DNA of 64,000 nucleotides, taken from Isoptericola luteus. GTDB lineage: Bacteria > Actinomycetota > Actinomycetes > Actinomycetales > Cellulomonadaceae. Location: NCBI RefSeq assembly GCF_020297055.1, contig NZ_JAIXCQ010000005.1, positions 62,001 through 126,000 of the forward strand, read 5' to 3'. Every line of letters starts with the position of its first letter. Position 1 is the stretch's first letter. Positions 33,117 to 41,529 of the stretch are shown here, one piece after another. Both the position numbers and the translations under genes were made by a program. The notes beneath the pieces were generated by a model. It saw nothing but the letters and a program-made list of their open reading frames with translations, was not told the DNA's origin and did not search any database.

Positions 33117-34939
33117 GGTCCTCCCTCCGGGCTCGCCGTCCGAGCGGCGAAGGCGTCCGCGGCGGACCCGCCGCCGAGCGCGCGCGCCGTGTTGACGAGG
33201 CCCACGTGGCTGAACGCCTGCGGTGTGTTCCCGAGCTGGCGCCCCAGCGGGACGTCGTACTCCTCGCTCAGCAGCCCCAGGTCGTTGCGCAGCGCCAGCA
33301 GCCGTTCGAAGAGGTCGACCGCCTCGTCGTGGCGGCCGATGCCGTGCAGGGCGTGCGCGAGCCAGAAGCTGCACACCAGGAACGTGCCCTCGCGGCCGGG
33401 GAGCCCGTCGACCCGGTCGTCGGCGTGCGTGTGATAGCGCAGCAGGAGACCGTCCACGGAGAGCTCGCGCTGCACCGCGTCGACGGTGCCCACGACGCGA
33501 GGGTCGGACCACGGCAGGAATCCGACGCGGGGCAGGAGCAGGAGCGAGGCGTCGAGGCCCTCGGAACCGTAGAACTGGGTGAAGGTGTTCCGTTCGGCGT
33601 CGTACCCGTGGCGCAGCACGTCGGCGTGGATCTCGTCGCGCAGCGCGCGCCAGGTGTCGACGGGCCCGTCGAGGCCGAGGCGCTCGATCGCGCGGACCCC
33701 GCGGTCGACCCCGGCCCATGCCATCACGCGCGAGTGCACGAACGCCCGGCGGGGGCCGCGCACCTCCCAGAGGCCGTTGTCCAGGTCCTGCCAGTGCCCC
33801 TCGAGGAAGTCGAGCAGCGCGACCTGGAGCCGCCAGGCGTCGTCCTCGACCTGGATGCCCGACTCGCGGGCCAGGTCGAGGCAGACGAGCACCTCGCCCC
33901 ACACGTCGAGCTGGAGCTGACCCGCGGCACCGTTGCCGACGCGCACCGGCCCCGAGCGTTCGTAGCCCGGCAGCCAGTCCAGCGTGTTCTCCGGGATGCG
34001 CCGCCGCCCGTCCAGGCCGTACATGATCTGGAGGTCGGACGGGTCGCCGGCCACGGCCCGGAGCAACCACTCGCGCCACGCCTTGGCCTCGGCGGTGTGG
34101 CCGGTGCCCATCAGGGCGAGGAGGGTGAAGGCCGCGTCCCGCAGCCAGCAGAACCGGTAGTCCCAGTTCCGGCTCCCGCCGATCTCCTCGGGCAACGACG
34201 TCGTCGCCGCCGCCGTGATCCCACCCGTCGGGGCGAAGGTCAGGGCTTTGAGGGTGACGAGCGACCGACGGACAGCGTCGGTCCAGCGGCCCTCGTACCG
34301 GGTGCCGGCGACCCAGTCCTCCCAGAAGCGCACGGTGGCCGTCAGGGCCGACTCGGGGTCCGCCGGCTGCGGTGCGGGGCGGTGCGACGGGTGGTGGGTG
34401 AGCACGAAGGGCACGCGGTCGCCCGCGGCGACCTCGAACCGCGCCCGCAGGGTGCTGTGGGGTCCTTCCTGCGTGGCCAGCTCGACCGGCGTCGTGATCG
34501 TGACCGCGTCGGGTCCCGCGACGGTGCTCGTCACCGCGCCCGTCGACGTGACCCAGGGCACCACGCTGCCGTAGTCGAACCGCAGCCGAAGGTCGCACAC
34601 CATCGGGACGCGGCCCCGGACCCCCTCGACGATGCGCACGAGGTCGGGTGCCTCGCCGCGGGGTGGCATGAAGTCGGTCACACGCACGACGCCGTCCGGC
34701 GTCTCCCACTCCGACTCCAGCACGAGGGTGTCGCCTCGGTATCGCCGCGTCGTGCACGGACCGCCCGTCGCCGGCGCGATCTGCCAGGAGCCGTGGTCCG
34801 CGTCGCCGAGGAGCGCGGCGAAACAGGCCGGGGAGTCGAAGTAGGGCAGGCAGAGCCAGTCGATGGAGCCGTCCCGGCCCACGAGGGCCGCCGTCTGGAG
34901 GTCTCCGACCAGCCCGTAGTCCTCGATGCGGTGTGCCAC
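33113..34939 (-). CDS. GH15 family glycoside hydrolase (trehalase or glucoamylase)
   Basis: A 608-residue cytosolic enzyme without a signal peptide. The N-terminus MAHRIEDYGLVGDLQTAALV and the SRNWDYRFCWLRDAAFT segment are typical of actinobacterial GH15 proteins, many of which are trehalases. The catalytic acids are expected in the NWDYRFCWLRD region and in LLSEEYDVPLGRQLGNTPQAFSH. GTG 34939 is preferred to the upstream ATG 34993: it matches family starts and TACCGT ends exactly seven bases before it. It is followed by the overlapping glucose dehydrogenase gene. Confidence 0.85.
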   Translation of the reverse strand: MAHRIEDYGLVGDLQTAALVGRDGSIDWLCLPYFDSPACFAALLGDADHGSWQIAPATGGPCTTRRYRGDTLVLESEWETPDGVVRVTDFMPPRGEAPDLVRIVEGVRGRVPMVCDLRLRFDYGSVVPWVTSTGAVTSTVAGPDAVTITTPVELATQEGPHSTLRARFEVAAGDRVPFVLTHHPSHRPAPQPADPESALTATVRFWEDWVAGTRYEGRWTDAVRRSLVTLKALTFAPTGGITAAATTSLPEEIGGSRNWDYRFCWLRDAAFTLLALMGTGHTAEAKAWREWLLRAVAGDPSDLQIMYGLDGRRRIPENTLDWLPGYERSGPVRVGNGAAGQLQLDVWGEVLVCLDLARESGIQVEDDAWRLQVALLDFLEGHWQDLDNGLWEVRGPRRAFVHSRVMAWAGVDRGVRAIERLGLDGPVDTWRALRDEIHADVLRHGYDAERNTFTQFYGSEGLDASLLLLPRVGFLPWSDPRVVGTVDAVQRELSVDGLLLRYHTHADDRVDGLPGREGTFLVCSFWLAHALHGIGRHDEAVDLFERLLALRNDLGLLSEEYDVPLGRQLGNTPQAFSHVGLVNTARALGGGSAADAFAARTASPEGGP

Positions 34940-35109
34940 CCGGCCACGGTAGGGCGGGCCGCCGATGCCCGCGATTCGCGTCTGATCGGGCACGTCCGGG
35001 ACCGCCGCGGGTACCGCCGTCGGGGCAGCGGCGGTTTGCAGGACGACGCCCCCACCGTGTTATGTTTTTCCCCGCACCGGAACGGCGGGAACGCCGTGAA
35101 GGTCCACTC

Positions 35110-35197
35110 GTCCGGGTGGCGGAATGGCAGACGCGCTAGCTTGAGGTGCTAGTGCCCTTTATCGGGCGTGGGGGTTCAAGTCCCCCTCCGGACACCA
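35110..35197 (+). tRNA. tRNA-Leu (anticodon GAG)
   Basis: A complete class II tRNA. The acceptor arm GTCCGGG pairs with TCCGGAC near the end; the anticodon stem CTAGC/GCTAG encloses TTGAGGT with GAG at 35143-35145; the variable arm is TGCCC-TTTATC-GGGCG; the T arm is GGGGGTTCAAGTCCCCC; CCA (35195-35197) is encoded. It reads CTC and CTT codons. A TATGTT box lies about 45 bases upstream. No integrase gene is near it in this window. Confidence 0.97.
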
Positions 35198-35223
35198 CTA
35201 TCCTCACGGTTCGCCGCGGGGAG

Positions 35224-35253
35224 GAGCGGGCTCACTGCACAGTGGGTCCGCTC
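35224..35253 (+). terminator. Terminator after tRNA-Leu
   Basis: Imperfect 14-base stem GAGCGGGCTCACTG/CAGTGGGTCCGCTC with a two-base loop, followed by TTGTGCTG. It begins 26 bases after the tRNA 3' end. Confidence 0.65.
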
Positions 35254-35413
35254 TTGTGCTGCCTGGACCGAGAACCGGAGGGGCGCGGCATCCTGGGTGC
35301 TCGACGTCCGCACCGGGCGCCTGCGCCGCGCCGACCTCGCCGCCGGCGGTTGCGGTCCAAAATTTACCTCGTAACCCTATAAAACGGACGCAACGGGCGA
35401 ATACGATCCGGCC

Positions 35414-35461
35414 GTGGGGATCTACCTCGGCCGCTTCGCACCTGCCGGCGGCGGCCCGTGA
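35414..35461 (+). CDS. Possible 15-codon upstream ORF
   Basis: GTG 35414 opens a frame reading VGIYLGRFAPAGGGP that stops at 35459-35461 and overlaps the GTG start of the membrane-protein gene (GTGA). A TATAAA-containing AT-rich stretch lies about 35 bases upstream. It could couple translation into the membrane protein, but there is no other support. Confidence 0.25.
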   Translation: MGIYLGRFAPAGGGP

Positions 35462-35730
35462 CGCCGCCGCTGGAGACGGGCCGCCATCTCGGCCGCCTGG
35501 TCGTGTACATGCTGATGGGCGTGGTCATCATCGTCGCCGCCCCGCTCGTCGTGGTGGCGGGCTACGTCCAGCTCGTCCGTCGCCGGTTCGTGTCGGGCGT
35601 GCTGCTGGTGCTCGTCGGCACGGCAGTCGTCTGGCTCGCGTGGCCCGCCTACCTGGAGGTCCTTGGCCTCGACGGCCCTCTCGACGACGTCGAACCCGCC
35701 GCGGACCGCACCGGGGGCCGGGCCGGCTGA
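35458..35730 (+). CDS. Small integral membrane protein, unknown function
   Basis: A 90-residue protein with two predicted membrane spans (LVVYMLMGVVIIVAAPLVVV and VSGVLLVLVGTAVVWLAWPA) separated by a basic turn. The C-terminus is polar. No family is recognised. The GTG start overlaps the stop of a possible 15-codon upstream ORF, and the A+T-rich bases before it look like a promoter. A strong hairpin follows at 35782. Confidence 0.55.
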   Translation: MTPPLETGRHLGRLVVYMLMGVVIIVAAPLVVVAGYVQLVRRRFVSGVLLVLVGTAVVWLAWPAYLEVLGLDGPLDDVEPAADRTGGRAG

Positions 35731-35781
35731 CGCTCCGCCGCCCACGCGGCGCTCCCGAAACGCAGCGGTCCCGAAACGACA

Positions 35782-35814
35782 AGACGCCCCGTCGTGTGGA
35801 GCGACGGGGCGTCT
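35782..35814 (+). terminator. Strong hairpin terminator
   Basis: Perfect 13-base arms AGACGCCCCGTCG and CGACGGGGCGTCT with a seven-base loop, 51 bases after the small membrane protein stop codon. Confidence 0.75.
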
Positions 35815-36005
35815 CGATCCGCTGTCTCATTCGGATCCCGCCGGCGTTCTCACGCCGGAAGTCTGCGCACCATCCTAGTCGATCCTGACGGTGGACCGGA
35901 CACCGTGAGCCGACCCGTGAGCCGACGCGACACGGCGAGGTCGGGATCCAGCCGAGCCGCCGCCGGTGCGGCACACTGGGGCGCACGGGACAAGGGGAGG
36001 CCAGC

Positions 36006-37157
36006 GTGGCGAAGAGCTCGAAGGAGAACGTCCCGGCCTGGCTACGCACGTCGGCAGGCTGGTCGTGGCGCCTCATCGCGCTCGTGGCCGGGGTGGCGCT
36101 CGTCTTCTGGGCGACGGCGCAGGTGCAGCTCGTGTTCGTCGCCGTGTTCCTGGGGCTCGTCTTCGCGTCCGTGCTGAGCCCGGTCGCGGACTTCTACAGC
36201 AAGGTCATGCCGCGCCCGCTCGCGACGGCGCTGGCCATCCTCAGCGCCTTCCTGGTGCTCGGCGGCCTCCTCACGTACGTCATCGCCTCGGTGGCGGGGC
36301 AGTGGGAGCAGCTCGCCGGGCAGTTCGACACCGGCATCCAGCAGATCGTCGACTACCTGGAGAGCGGCCCGTTCGGGCTGACGGTCACGCTCGACCAGAT
36401 CAACCAGGGCCTCGACCAGGGGCGCCAGTGGGTCAGCGACAACGCCGACGCGCTCCTGAGCCAGGCGGCGCAGGGCGCGGGGTCCGTCGCCGAGGGCTTC
36501 GCGATCTTCGCCCTGGCCCTGTTCTGCACGGTCTTCTTCGTCGCGTCGGGCGCGAAGATGTGGGCCTGGTTCGTCGGCCAGCTGCCGCTGCAGCACCGCG
36601 AGCGCTGGCACACGGCTGCCGGCGCGGGCTGGTACAGCTTCTCGGGGTACGCGCGTGGCACGGTGATCATCGCGTTCGTCGACGGCGTGCTCGCGTTCGT
36701 GCTGCTGACCATCCTCGGGGTGCCGCTCGCCGCGCCGCTCGCGGTGCTCGTGTTCATCGGAGCCTTCATCCCGCTCATCGGTGCCCCGCTCGCGATGATC
36801 ATCGCCGCGGTGGTGGCGCTCGCGACGCAGGGGATCGTCACGGCCCTCATCGTGACCATCGGCATCGCGCTCATCGGCCAGCTCGAGGGACACGTGCTGC
36901 AGCCCTGGATCATGGGCAAGCAGGTGTCGCTGCACCCCGTCGTCATCGGTGTCGGGGTGACGACGGGAACGGTCCTGGCGGGGATCCTCGGCGCGATCAT
37001 CGCGGTGCCGCTCATGGCGGTCGCCTGGACGGTCTTCTCCGTGCTGCGCACCGACGACCCCGCCCCCGTCTCCGCCGAGACCGACCCGGACGACGCGGAC
37101 GACGCGGAGGTGCCCGGGACGGACGACGCCGTCGTGACCGAGGGCGACGTGGGGTAG
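36006..37157 (+). CDS. AI-2E family transporter (TqsA/PerM-like permease)
   Basis: A 383-residue membrane protein with about eight spans, in the usual arrangement of N-terminal helices, a soluble amphipathic middle (QWEQLAGQFDTGIQQIVDYL to about residue 160) and a C-terminal bundle. VFIGAFIPLIGAPLAMI and GQLEGHVLQPWIMGKQVSLHPVVI are signature segments. The family includes exporters of AI-2 and other small solutes, but most members have unknown substrates. The C-terminal 35 residues are acidic. GTG 36006 follows AAGGGGAGG. Confidence 0.85.
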   Translation: MAKSSKENVPAWLRTSAGWSWRLIALVAGVALVFWATAQVQLVFVAVFLGLVFASVLSPVADFYSKVMPRPLATALAILSAFLVLGGLLTYVIASVAGQWEQLAGQFDTGIQQIVDYLESGPFGLTVTLDQINQGLDQGRQWVSDNADALLSQAAQGAGSVAEGFAIFALALFCTVFFVASGAKMWAWFVGQLPLQHRERWHTAAGAGWYSFSGYARGTVIIAFVDGVLAFVLLTILGVPLAAPLAVLVFIGAFIPLIGAPLAMIIAAVVALATQGIVTALIVTIGIALIGQLEGHVLQPWIMGKQVSLHPVVIGVGVTTGTVLAGILGAIIAVPLMAVAWTVFSVLRTDDPAPVSAETDPDDADDAEVPGTDDAVVTEGDVG

Positions 37158-37198
37158 GTCCACGGACCTGCGCGTCGTGGCTGTGGCAGCATCCGGCC

Positions 37199-37849
37199 AT
37201 GGAACCCTTCGTCCTGGCCACCGACCGCTTCCGTCTGTCCGTCCCGACGCCGGCCGACGTCGACCGGATCGCGCAGGTCTGCGCGGACCCGGAGGTCGCG
37301 CGCTGGGTCACGGTGCCGGTCCCGTACACGCGGACCGACGCGGAGGAGTTCGTGAACGGGTTCGTGCCGGACGGCTGGTCGGCCGGGACCGCGTTCACGT
37401 GGGCCGTGCGCGCGCCCGGCGCGGAGGACAGCGCGGAGGACAGCGCGGATGACAGCGCGGAGGGCGGCGTCGAGGACGGGCCGGTCCTGGGCATGGTCGG
37501 CATGACGAGACAGGGGGCGCCCGGCACGGAGCTGTCGGGCGAGCTCGGCTTCTGGTGCGCACCCGATGCGCGGGGCCGTGGCGTCATCACCGACGCGTCG
37601 CGGGTCGTCGTCGACTGGGCGCTCGACCCGGAGGGGCTGGGGCTGTCGGTCGTGCGGTGGCGCGCGAACGTGGGCAACTGGCCCTCGCGCCGCGTCGCGT
37701 GGAAGCTGGGGTTCCGCCACGAGGGCACGCTGCGGCGGTTCGGTGCGCAGCGTGGGGTGCTGCAGGACTCATGGGTCGCGTCCGCCGTGCCGGAGGACCC
37801 CCGGGAGCCCAACGAGCCGTGGCCGGCAGAGGCGCCCGGCCGGCCCTGA
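37199..37849 (+). CDS. GNAT family acetyltransferase (RimJ/RimL-like)
   Basis: A 216-residue acetyltransferase. The core shows RLSVPTPADVDRIAQVCADPEV at the start and, later, LGFWCAPDARGRGVITDASR and NWPSRRVAWKLGFRHEGTLRR, the RimJ/L-type C-terminus. A surface loop near residue 78 contains AEDSAEDSADDSAEGG from a 12-base tandem repeat (37421-37456). CAGCAT ends seven bases before ATG 37199. The substrate is not identifiable. It lies 41 bases after the AI-2E gene. Confidence 0.8.
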   Translation: MEPFVLATDRFRLSVPTPADVDRIAQVCADPEVARWVTVPVPYTRTDAEEFVNGFVPDGWSAGTAFTWAVRAPGAEDSAEDSADDSAEGGVEDGPVLGMVGMTRQGAPGTELSGELGFWCAPDARGRGVITDASRVVVDWALDPEGLGLSVVRWRANVGNWPSRRVAWKLGFRHEGTLRRFGAQRGVLQDSWVASAVPEDPREPNEPWPAEAPGRP

Positions 37850-37994
37850 CCGTCGGCCCTGACCGTCCGGATCGCCCTGACCAGGGCCTCGACCTGCCCT
37901 GCGTCGGCGGATTGCGAGGTCTGCGCGGCCCGGCCGTACACTCCACCGCGGTGACGGACGACACAGTGCCGTCCACGTGCAAGGAGGCATGGCG

Positions 37995-39356
37995 ATGGGG
38001 CCGCAAAGACGGGTCGCGGTAGTCGGGGCGGGTCCCTCGGGGCTGGCGGCCGCACGGGCGCTGGACCGGGCAGGTCTGGCGTTCGACGGGTACGAGGCCC
38101 ACGCCGACGTCGGTGGGCTGTGGGACATCGAGAACCCGCGGTCGACGGTGTACGAGTCCGCACACCTCATCTCGTCGCGCACCACGACCCAGTTCGACGA
38201 GCTGCCGATGGAGTCGACGGCCGACTACCCCAGCCACCGGGAGCTGCTGCGCTACTTCCGCGCGTACGCGGACGCCTTCGAGCTGCGGGACCACTTCCGG
38301 TTCGGCACCCGCGTGGTCGCGGTCGAGCCCGTCGACGGCGACGACAGCGGGCACAGCGGCTGGGTGGTCCGCTCGGAGCCGACGGACGGCGGCGCCGCCG
38401 AGGAGCGCACCTACTCCCACGTCGTCGTGGCCAACGGCACCCTGGCCGAGCCGAACGTGCCCACCTTCGCGGGCACGTTCGACGGCGAGATGGTGCACTC
38501 GAGCGCCTACAAGAGCGCCGACGTGTTCGCGGGCAAGCGCGTCCTCGTCGTCGGCGGGGGCAACTCCGGCTGTGACATCGCGGTCGACGCCGTGCACCGG
38601 GCCGCGTCGGTCGACCTGTCGGTGCGGCGTGGCTACTGGTTCGTGCCGCGCTACCTGCTGGGCCGTCCGACGGACACCCTCAACCAGGGGCGCCCCCTGC
38701 CGGCGCGGATCAAGCAGGCCGTCGACTCGCGCGTCCTGCGGATCCTGGGCGGCGACCCGCAGCGCTTCGGCTTCCCCGTGCCGGACCACAAGATCTACGA
38801 GTCCCACCCGGTGGTGAACTCGCTGGTGCTCCAGCACGCGGGGCAGGGCGACCTGCGCGTGCGCGCCGACGTGGCGCGGTTCGACGGGTCCACGGTGCAC
38901 TTCGCCGACGGCTCCGCCGCCGACTACGACCTCGTGCTGCTCGCGACCGGGTATCGGCTCGACTACCCGTTCCTCGACCCGCGTCACCTCGCCTGGCAGG
39001 GTCCGGGCTCGGGCACCGCGCCGCGACTGTTCTGCAACATCGTGCCGCCGTCGTGCAACGGGCTGTTCGTGGTGGGCATGCTCGAGGCGTCCGGCATCGG
39101 CTGGCAGGGACGCGCCGAGCAGGCCGAGCTGGTCGCGCGCTACCTCGCGGCGGAGGCGGCCGGTCGCGACGGTGACGCCGCGTCGGCGGACCGGGCGCAG
39201 CGCTTCCGTCGCCGCATGTCCGAGCCCTGGCCCGACCTGACAGGCGGCTACCGGTACCTCGGGCTGGAGCGGATGAGCTACTACGTCAACAAGGACGCGT
39301 ACCGGGGCACCGTGCGGCGCCTGGCCGCCGAGCTCGTCCCGGGTGGTGCGTCGTGA
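37995..39356 (+). CDS. Flavin-containing monooxygenase family protein
   Basis: A 453-residue FAD/NADPH enzyme. The FAD-binding VGAGPSGLAAARAL is at the N-terminus, FDGEMVHSSAYKSADVF fits the FMO/Baeyer-Villiger signature FxGxxxHxxxY, and the NADPH-binding VGGGNSGCDIA follows. It inserts one oxygen atom into a nucleophilic or ketonic substrate. ATG 37995 is chosen because AAGGAGG lies seven bases upstream; ATG 37989 is too close. It overlaps the BASS transporter gene by GTGA, so the three-gene operon is translated as a unit. Confidence 0.85.
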   Translation: MGPQRRVAVVGAGPSGLAAARALDRAGLAFDGYEAHADVGGLWDIENPRSTVYESAHLISSRTTTQFDELPMESTADYPSHRELLRYFRAYADAFELRDHFRFGTRVVAVEPVDGDDSGHSGWVVRSEPTDGGAAEERTYSHVVVANGTLAEPNVPTFAGTFDGEMVHSSAYKSADVFAGKRVLVVGGGNSGCDIAVDAVHRAASVDLSVRRGYWFVPRYLLGRPTDTLNQGRPLPARIKQAVDSRVLRILGGDPQRFGFPVPDHKIYESHPVVNSLVLQHAGQGDLRVRADVARFDGSTVHFADGSAADYDLVLLATGYRLDYPFLDPRHLAWQGPGSGTAPRLFCNIVPPSCNGLFVVGMLEASGIGWQGRAEQAELVARYLAAEAAGRDGDAASADRAQRFRRRMSEPWPDLTGGYRYLGLERMSYYVNKDAYRGTVRRLAAELVPGGAS

Positions 39357-40279
39357 ACATCGACGAGGTCGTCCTCAACTTCTCGCCCGGCTCGATGACC
39401 GCCCTCAACGTGGTGATCGGGCTCATCATGCTGGGCATCGCGCTCGACACCGCGCCGTCGGACTTCGCCGTGGTCCGCCGCGCGCCCCGGGCGATGCTGC
39501 TGGCGCTCGTCGCGCAGCTCGTGCTGCTGCCCGCCGTGACGTTCGGGCTCACCCTCGCGCTGGACCTGCAGGCGTCCCTCGCCCTCGGCCTCATCCTGGT
39601 GGCCTGCTGCCCGCCGGGGAACGTCTCGCAGGTGCTCACCTACCGGGCCGGCGGGAACGTGGCGCTGTCGGTGTCGTTCACGGCGGTGGCGAACGTCGTG
39701 TACATCGTGGCGATGCCGCTGAGCATCGCGTTCTGGGGCGGCCTGCACCCGACGGCGTCCGCGATCCTGACCGAGGTCAGCCTCGACCCGCTGGAGGTGC
39801 TGCGCGACGTGGCGCTCGTGATCGGGCTGCCGTTCGCCGTCGGCGTCGGGGTGCGCGCCCGCTGGCCGCGCCTCGCCGCCCGGGTGCAGAGGCCGGTGCG
39901 CTGGTTCTCGCTGCTGGCCCTCGTCGGGTTCATCGTCGCGGCGCTCGCCGGGAACTTCTCCGTCTTCGTCGCGTACATCGGCGTCGTGGCGCTCGCCGTG
40001 TTCTGCCACGAGGCGGTCGCGCTCGGCGTCGGGTACGGCGTCGGACGTCTGGGCGGGCTCGGCCCCCGCGAGGTCAAGGCCCTCACGTTCGAGACCGGCA
40101 TCCGCAACGCGGGGCTCGGCCTCGGCCTGGTGTTCGCGTTCTTCGGCGGGCTGGGCGGCATGGCCGTCGTCGCCGGCTGGTGGGGGATCTGGGACATCAT
40201 CGCCGGGCTCGCCCTGGCGACCGCGTGGGCGCGATGGTCCCGCTCCCGGGCGGGCGACCGTTCGGAGGCGGCGGCATGA
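39353..40279 (+). CDS. Bile acid:sodium symporter (BASS) family transporter
   Basis: A 308-residue membrane protein with nine or ten spans. VACCPPGNVSQVLTYRAGGNVALSV is the conserved crossover region with the Na+ site, and FETGIRNAGLGLGLVFAF the second. BASS proteins couple Na+ to uptake of organic anions such as bile acids, pantoate or pyruvate. GTG 39353 overlaps the monooxygenase stop; the epimerase gene overlaps its own stop. It probably imports the substrate or exports a product of the adjacent enzymes. Confidence 0.83.
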   Translation: MNIDEVVLNFSPGSMTALNVVIGLIMLGIALDTAPSDFAVVRRAPRAMLLALVAQLVLLPAVTFGLTLALDLQASLALGLILVACCPPGNVSQVLTYRAGGNVALSVSFTAVANVVYIVAMPLSIAFWGGLHPTASAILTEVSLDPLEVLRDVALVIGLPFAVGVGVRARWPRLAARVQRPVRWFSLLALVGFIVAALAGNFSVFVAYIGVVALAVFCHEAVALGVGYGVGRLGGLGPREVKALTFETGIRNAGLGLGLVFAFFGGLGGMAVVAGWWGIWDIIAGLALATAWARWSRSRAGDRSEAAA

Positions 40280-41214
40280 CGCGCGTCCTCGTGACCGGCG
40301 GGGCCGGCTTCCTCGGCTCCCACGCCGTGGCGGCGCTCGCGGCCCGGGACGACGTCGAGCACGTCGTCGCGGGCGACCTGCGGGAGGCGCAGGTGCCCGC
40401 CGGTGCCACGTGGGCCCGGCTGGACGTCACGGACCCGGCGACGGTGCGTGCCGTCCTCGCCGAGCACGCGGTCGACACCGTGGTGCACCTCGCCGCCATC
40501 GTGAACCCGGGCACCCTGGACGAGGCGGCCGAGCGTGCCGTCGACGTGGACGGCACCCGGAACGTGCTCGACGCCGCCCTGGCCGCCGGGGTGCGCCGCG
40601 TGGTGGTCTCCTCCTCCGGAGCCGCCTACGGGTACCACGCGGACAACCCCATGCCGCTGCGCGAGACCGACGCCGTGCGCGGCAACCCGGAGTTCACCTA
40701 CTCCCGGCACAAGCGCGAGGTCGAGGAGATGCTGGCCGACTACCGCGAGCGCCGTCCCGAGCTCGGTCAGGTGGTGCTGCGCATCGGGACGATCCTCGGC
40801 CCCGGGGTGGACAACCAGATCACGGCGCTGTGGCGGGCGCGGCGGCTGCTGCGCGTGCGCGGCTCGGCCGGCCCGTTCGTGTTCGCCTGGGTCGACGACG
40901 TCACGGGCGCCGTCGTCGCCGGCGCGACCGGCTCCGTCACCGGGACGTTCAACGTGTGCGGGGACGGCGTGATGACCGTTGCTGACATCGCGACGGCGCT
41001 CGGCCGGGGCACGATCGACGTGCCCGCCGGGGTGCTGGCCGCCGCGCTGCGCGTCGGCAGGGCACTGCGCCTGACGGTGCACGGCCCGGAGCGGGTCGGG
41101 TTCCTGCGCTACCGCCCGGTGCTGGACAACTCCCGCCTCAAGGCGGAGCTGTACGTGCCGCGCCTGACGTCCCGCCAGGCGTTCGACGCCTGGCAGCGTG
41201 ACCGGGCGGCGTGA
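40276..41214 (+). CDS. NAD-dependent epimerase/dehydratase (extended SDR)
   Basis: A 312-residue extended SDR. VTGGAGFLGSH lies at residue 6, the active-site Ser is in VVVSSSGAAYG and the Tyr-x-x-x-Lys motif is YSRHK. The sequence is nearer to 3-beta-hydroxysteroid-dehydrogenase/reductase-type members than to sugar-nucleotide epimerases in its C-terminal half (VLAAALRVGRALRLTVHG), but this is not decisive. It is the last gene of the monooxygenase-transporter operon. Confidence 0.8.
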   Translation: MTRVLVTGGAGFLGSHAVAALAARDDVEHVVAGDLREAQVPAGATWARLDVTDPATVRAVLAEHAVDTVVHLAAIVNPGTLDEAAERAVDVDGTRNVLDAALAAGVRRVVVSSSGAAYGYHADNPMPLRETDAVRGNPEFTYSRHKREVEEMLADYRERRPELGQVVLRIGTILGPGVDNQITALWRARRLLRVRGSAGPFVFAWVDDVTGAVVAGATGSVTGTFNVCGDGVMTVADIATALGRGTIDVPAGVLAAALRVGRALRLTVHGPERVGFLRYRPVLDNSRLKAELYVPRLTSRQAFDAWQRDRAA

Positions 41215-41529
41215 CGTCGTGACCGCTCGGGCAGGCCGGTGCACTCACGGGAGCGCGGTGCCAGGAGACGGCGCCCCCGCGTGCGGCCGCGGGGCGACGT
41301 GCGGGTACGGGATGACGGTTGCGTCCCGCCGGGCGATGTGTCAACCTCGACGGCGTCCCCGCGGGCTGGCCGCAGGTGAGAGGGGACGGACGGAAGGACG
41401 CACGGTGCTCGGTACGGCGCACGGTCCCACGACCTCGCGCTGACGCCTGCCCACCCGCACCCGGACCGGTGCATCCCACGGTGGTCGCGGGGTCGGCGCA
41501 CTCCGCAGCGTTCCCCACCGGGAGGCACC
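41215..41529 (+). other. Leader region of the ABC-F gene
   Basis: A 315-base region without a long gene. It includes a possible 12-codon ORF at 41405-41443 and several G+C-rich complementary stretches before GGGAGGCACC and the ABC-F start. Otherwise nothing was recognised. Confidence 0.4.
41405..41443 (+). CDS. Candidate 12-residue leader peptide before the ABC-F gene
   Basis: GTG 41405 is preceded by GGAAGGA at six bases and encodes VLGTAHGPTTSR before a TGA. Antibiotic-resistance ABC-F genes are often controlled by short translated leaders. The ORF is short enough to be chance. Confidence 0.35.
   Translation: MLGTAHGPTTSR

Noticed and set aside
34937-34993. ATG 34993 as start of the GH15 gene
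   Set aside because: The extra 18 residues are not family-like, and GTG 34939 has a TACCGT box at the leaderless spacing.
35110-35197. tRNA-Leu as an integration (att) site
   Set aside because: No integrase, no repeated tRNA 3' end and no composition shift were found beside it.
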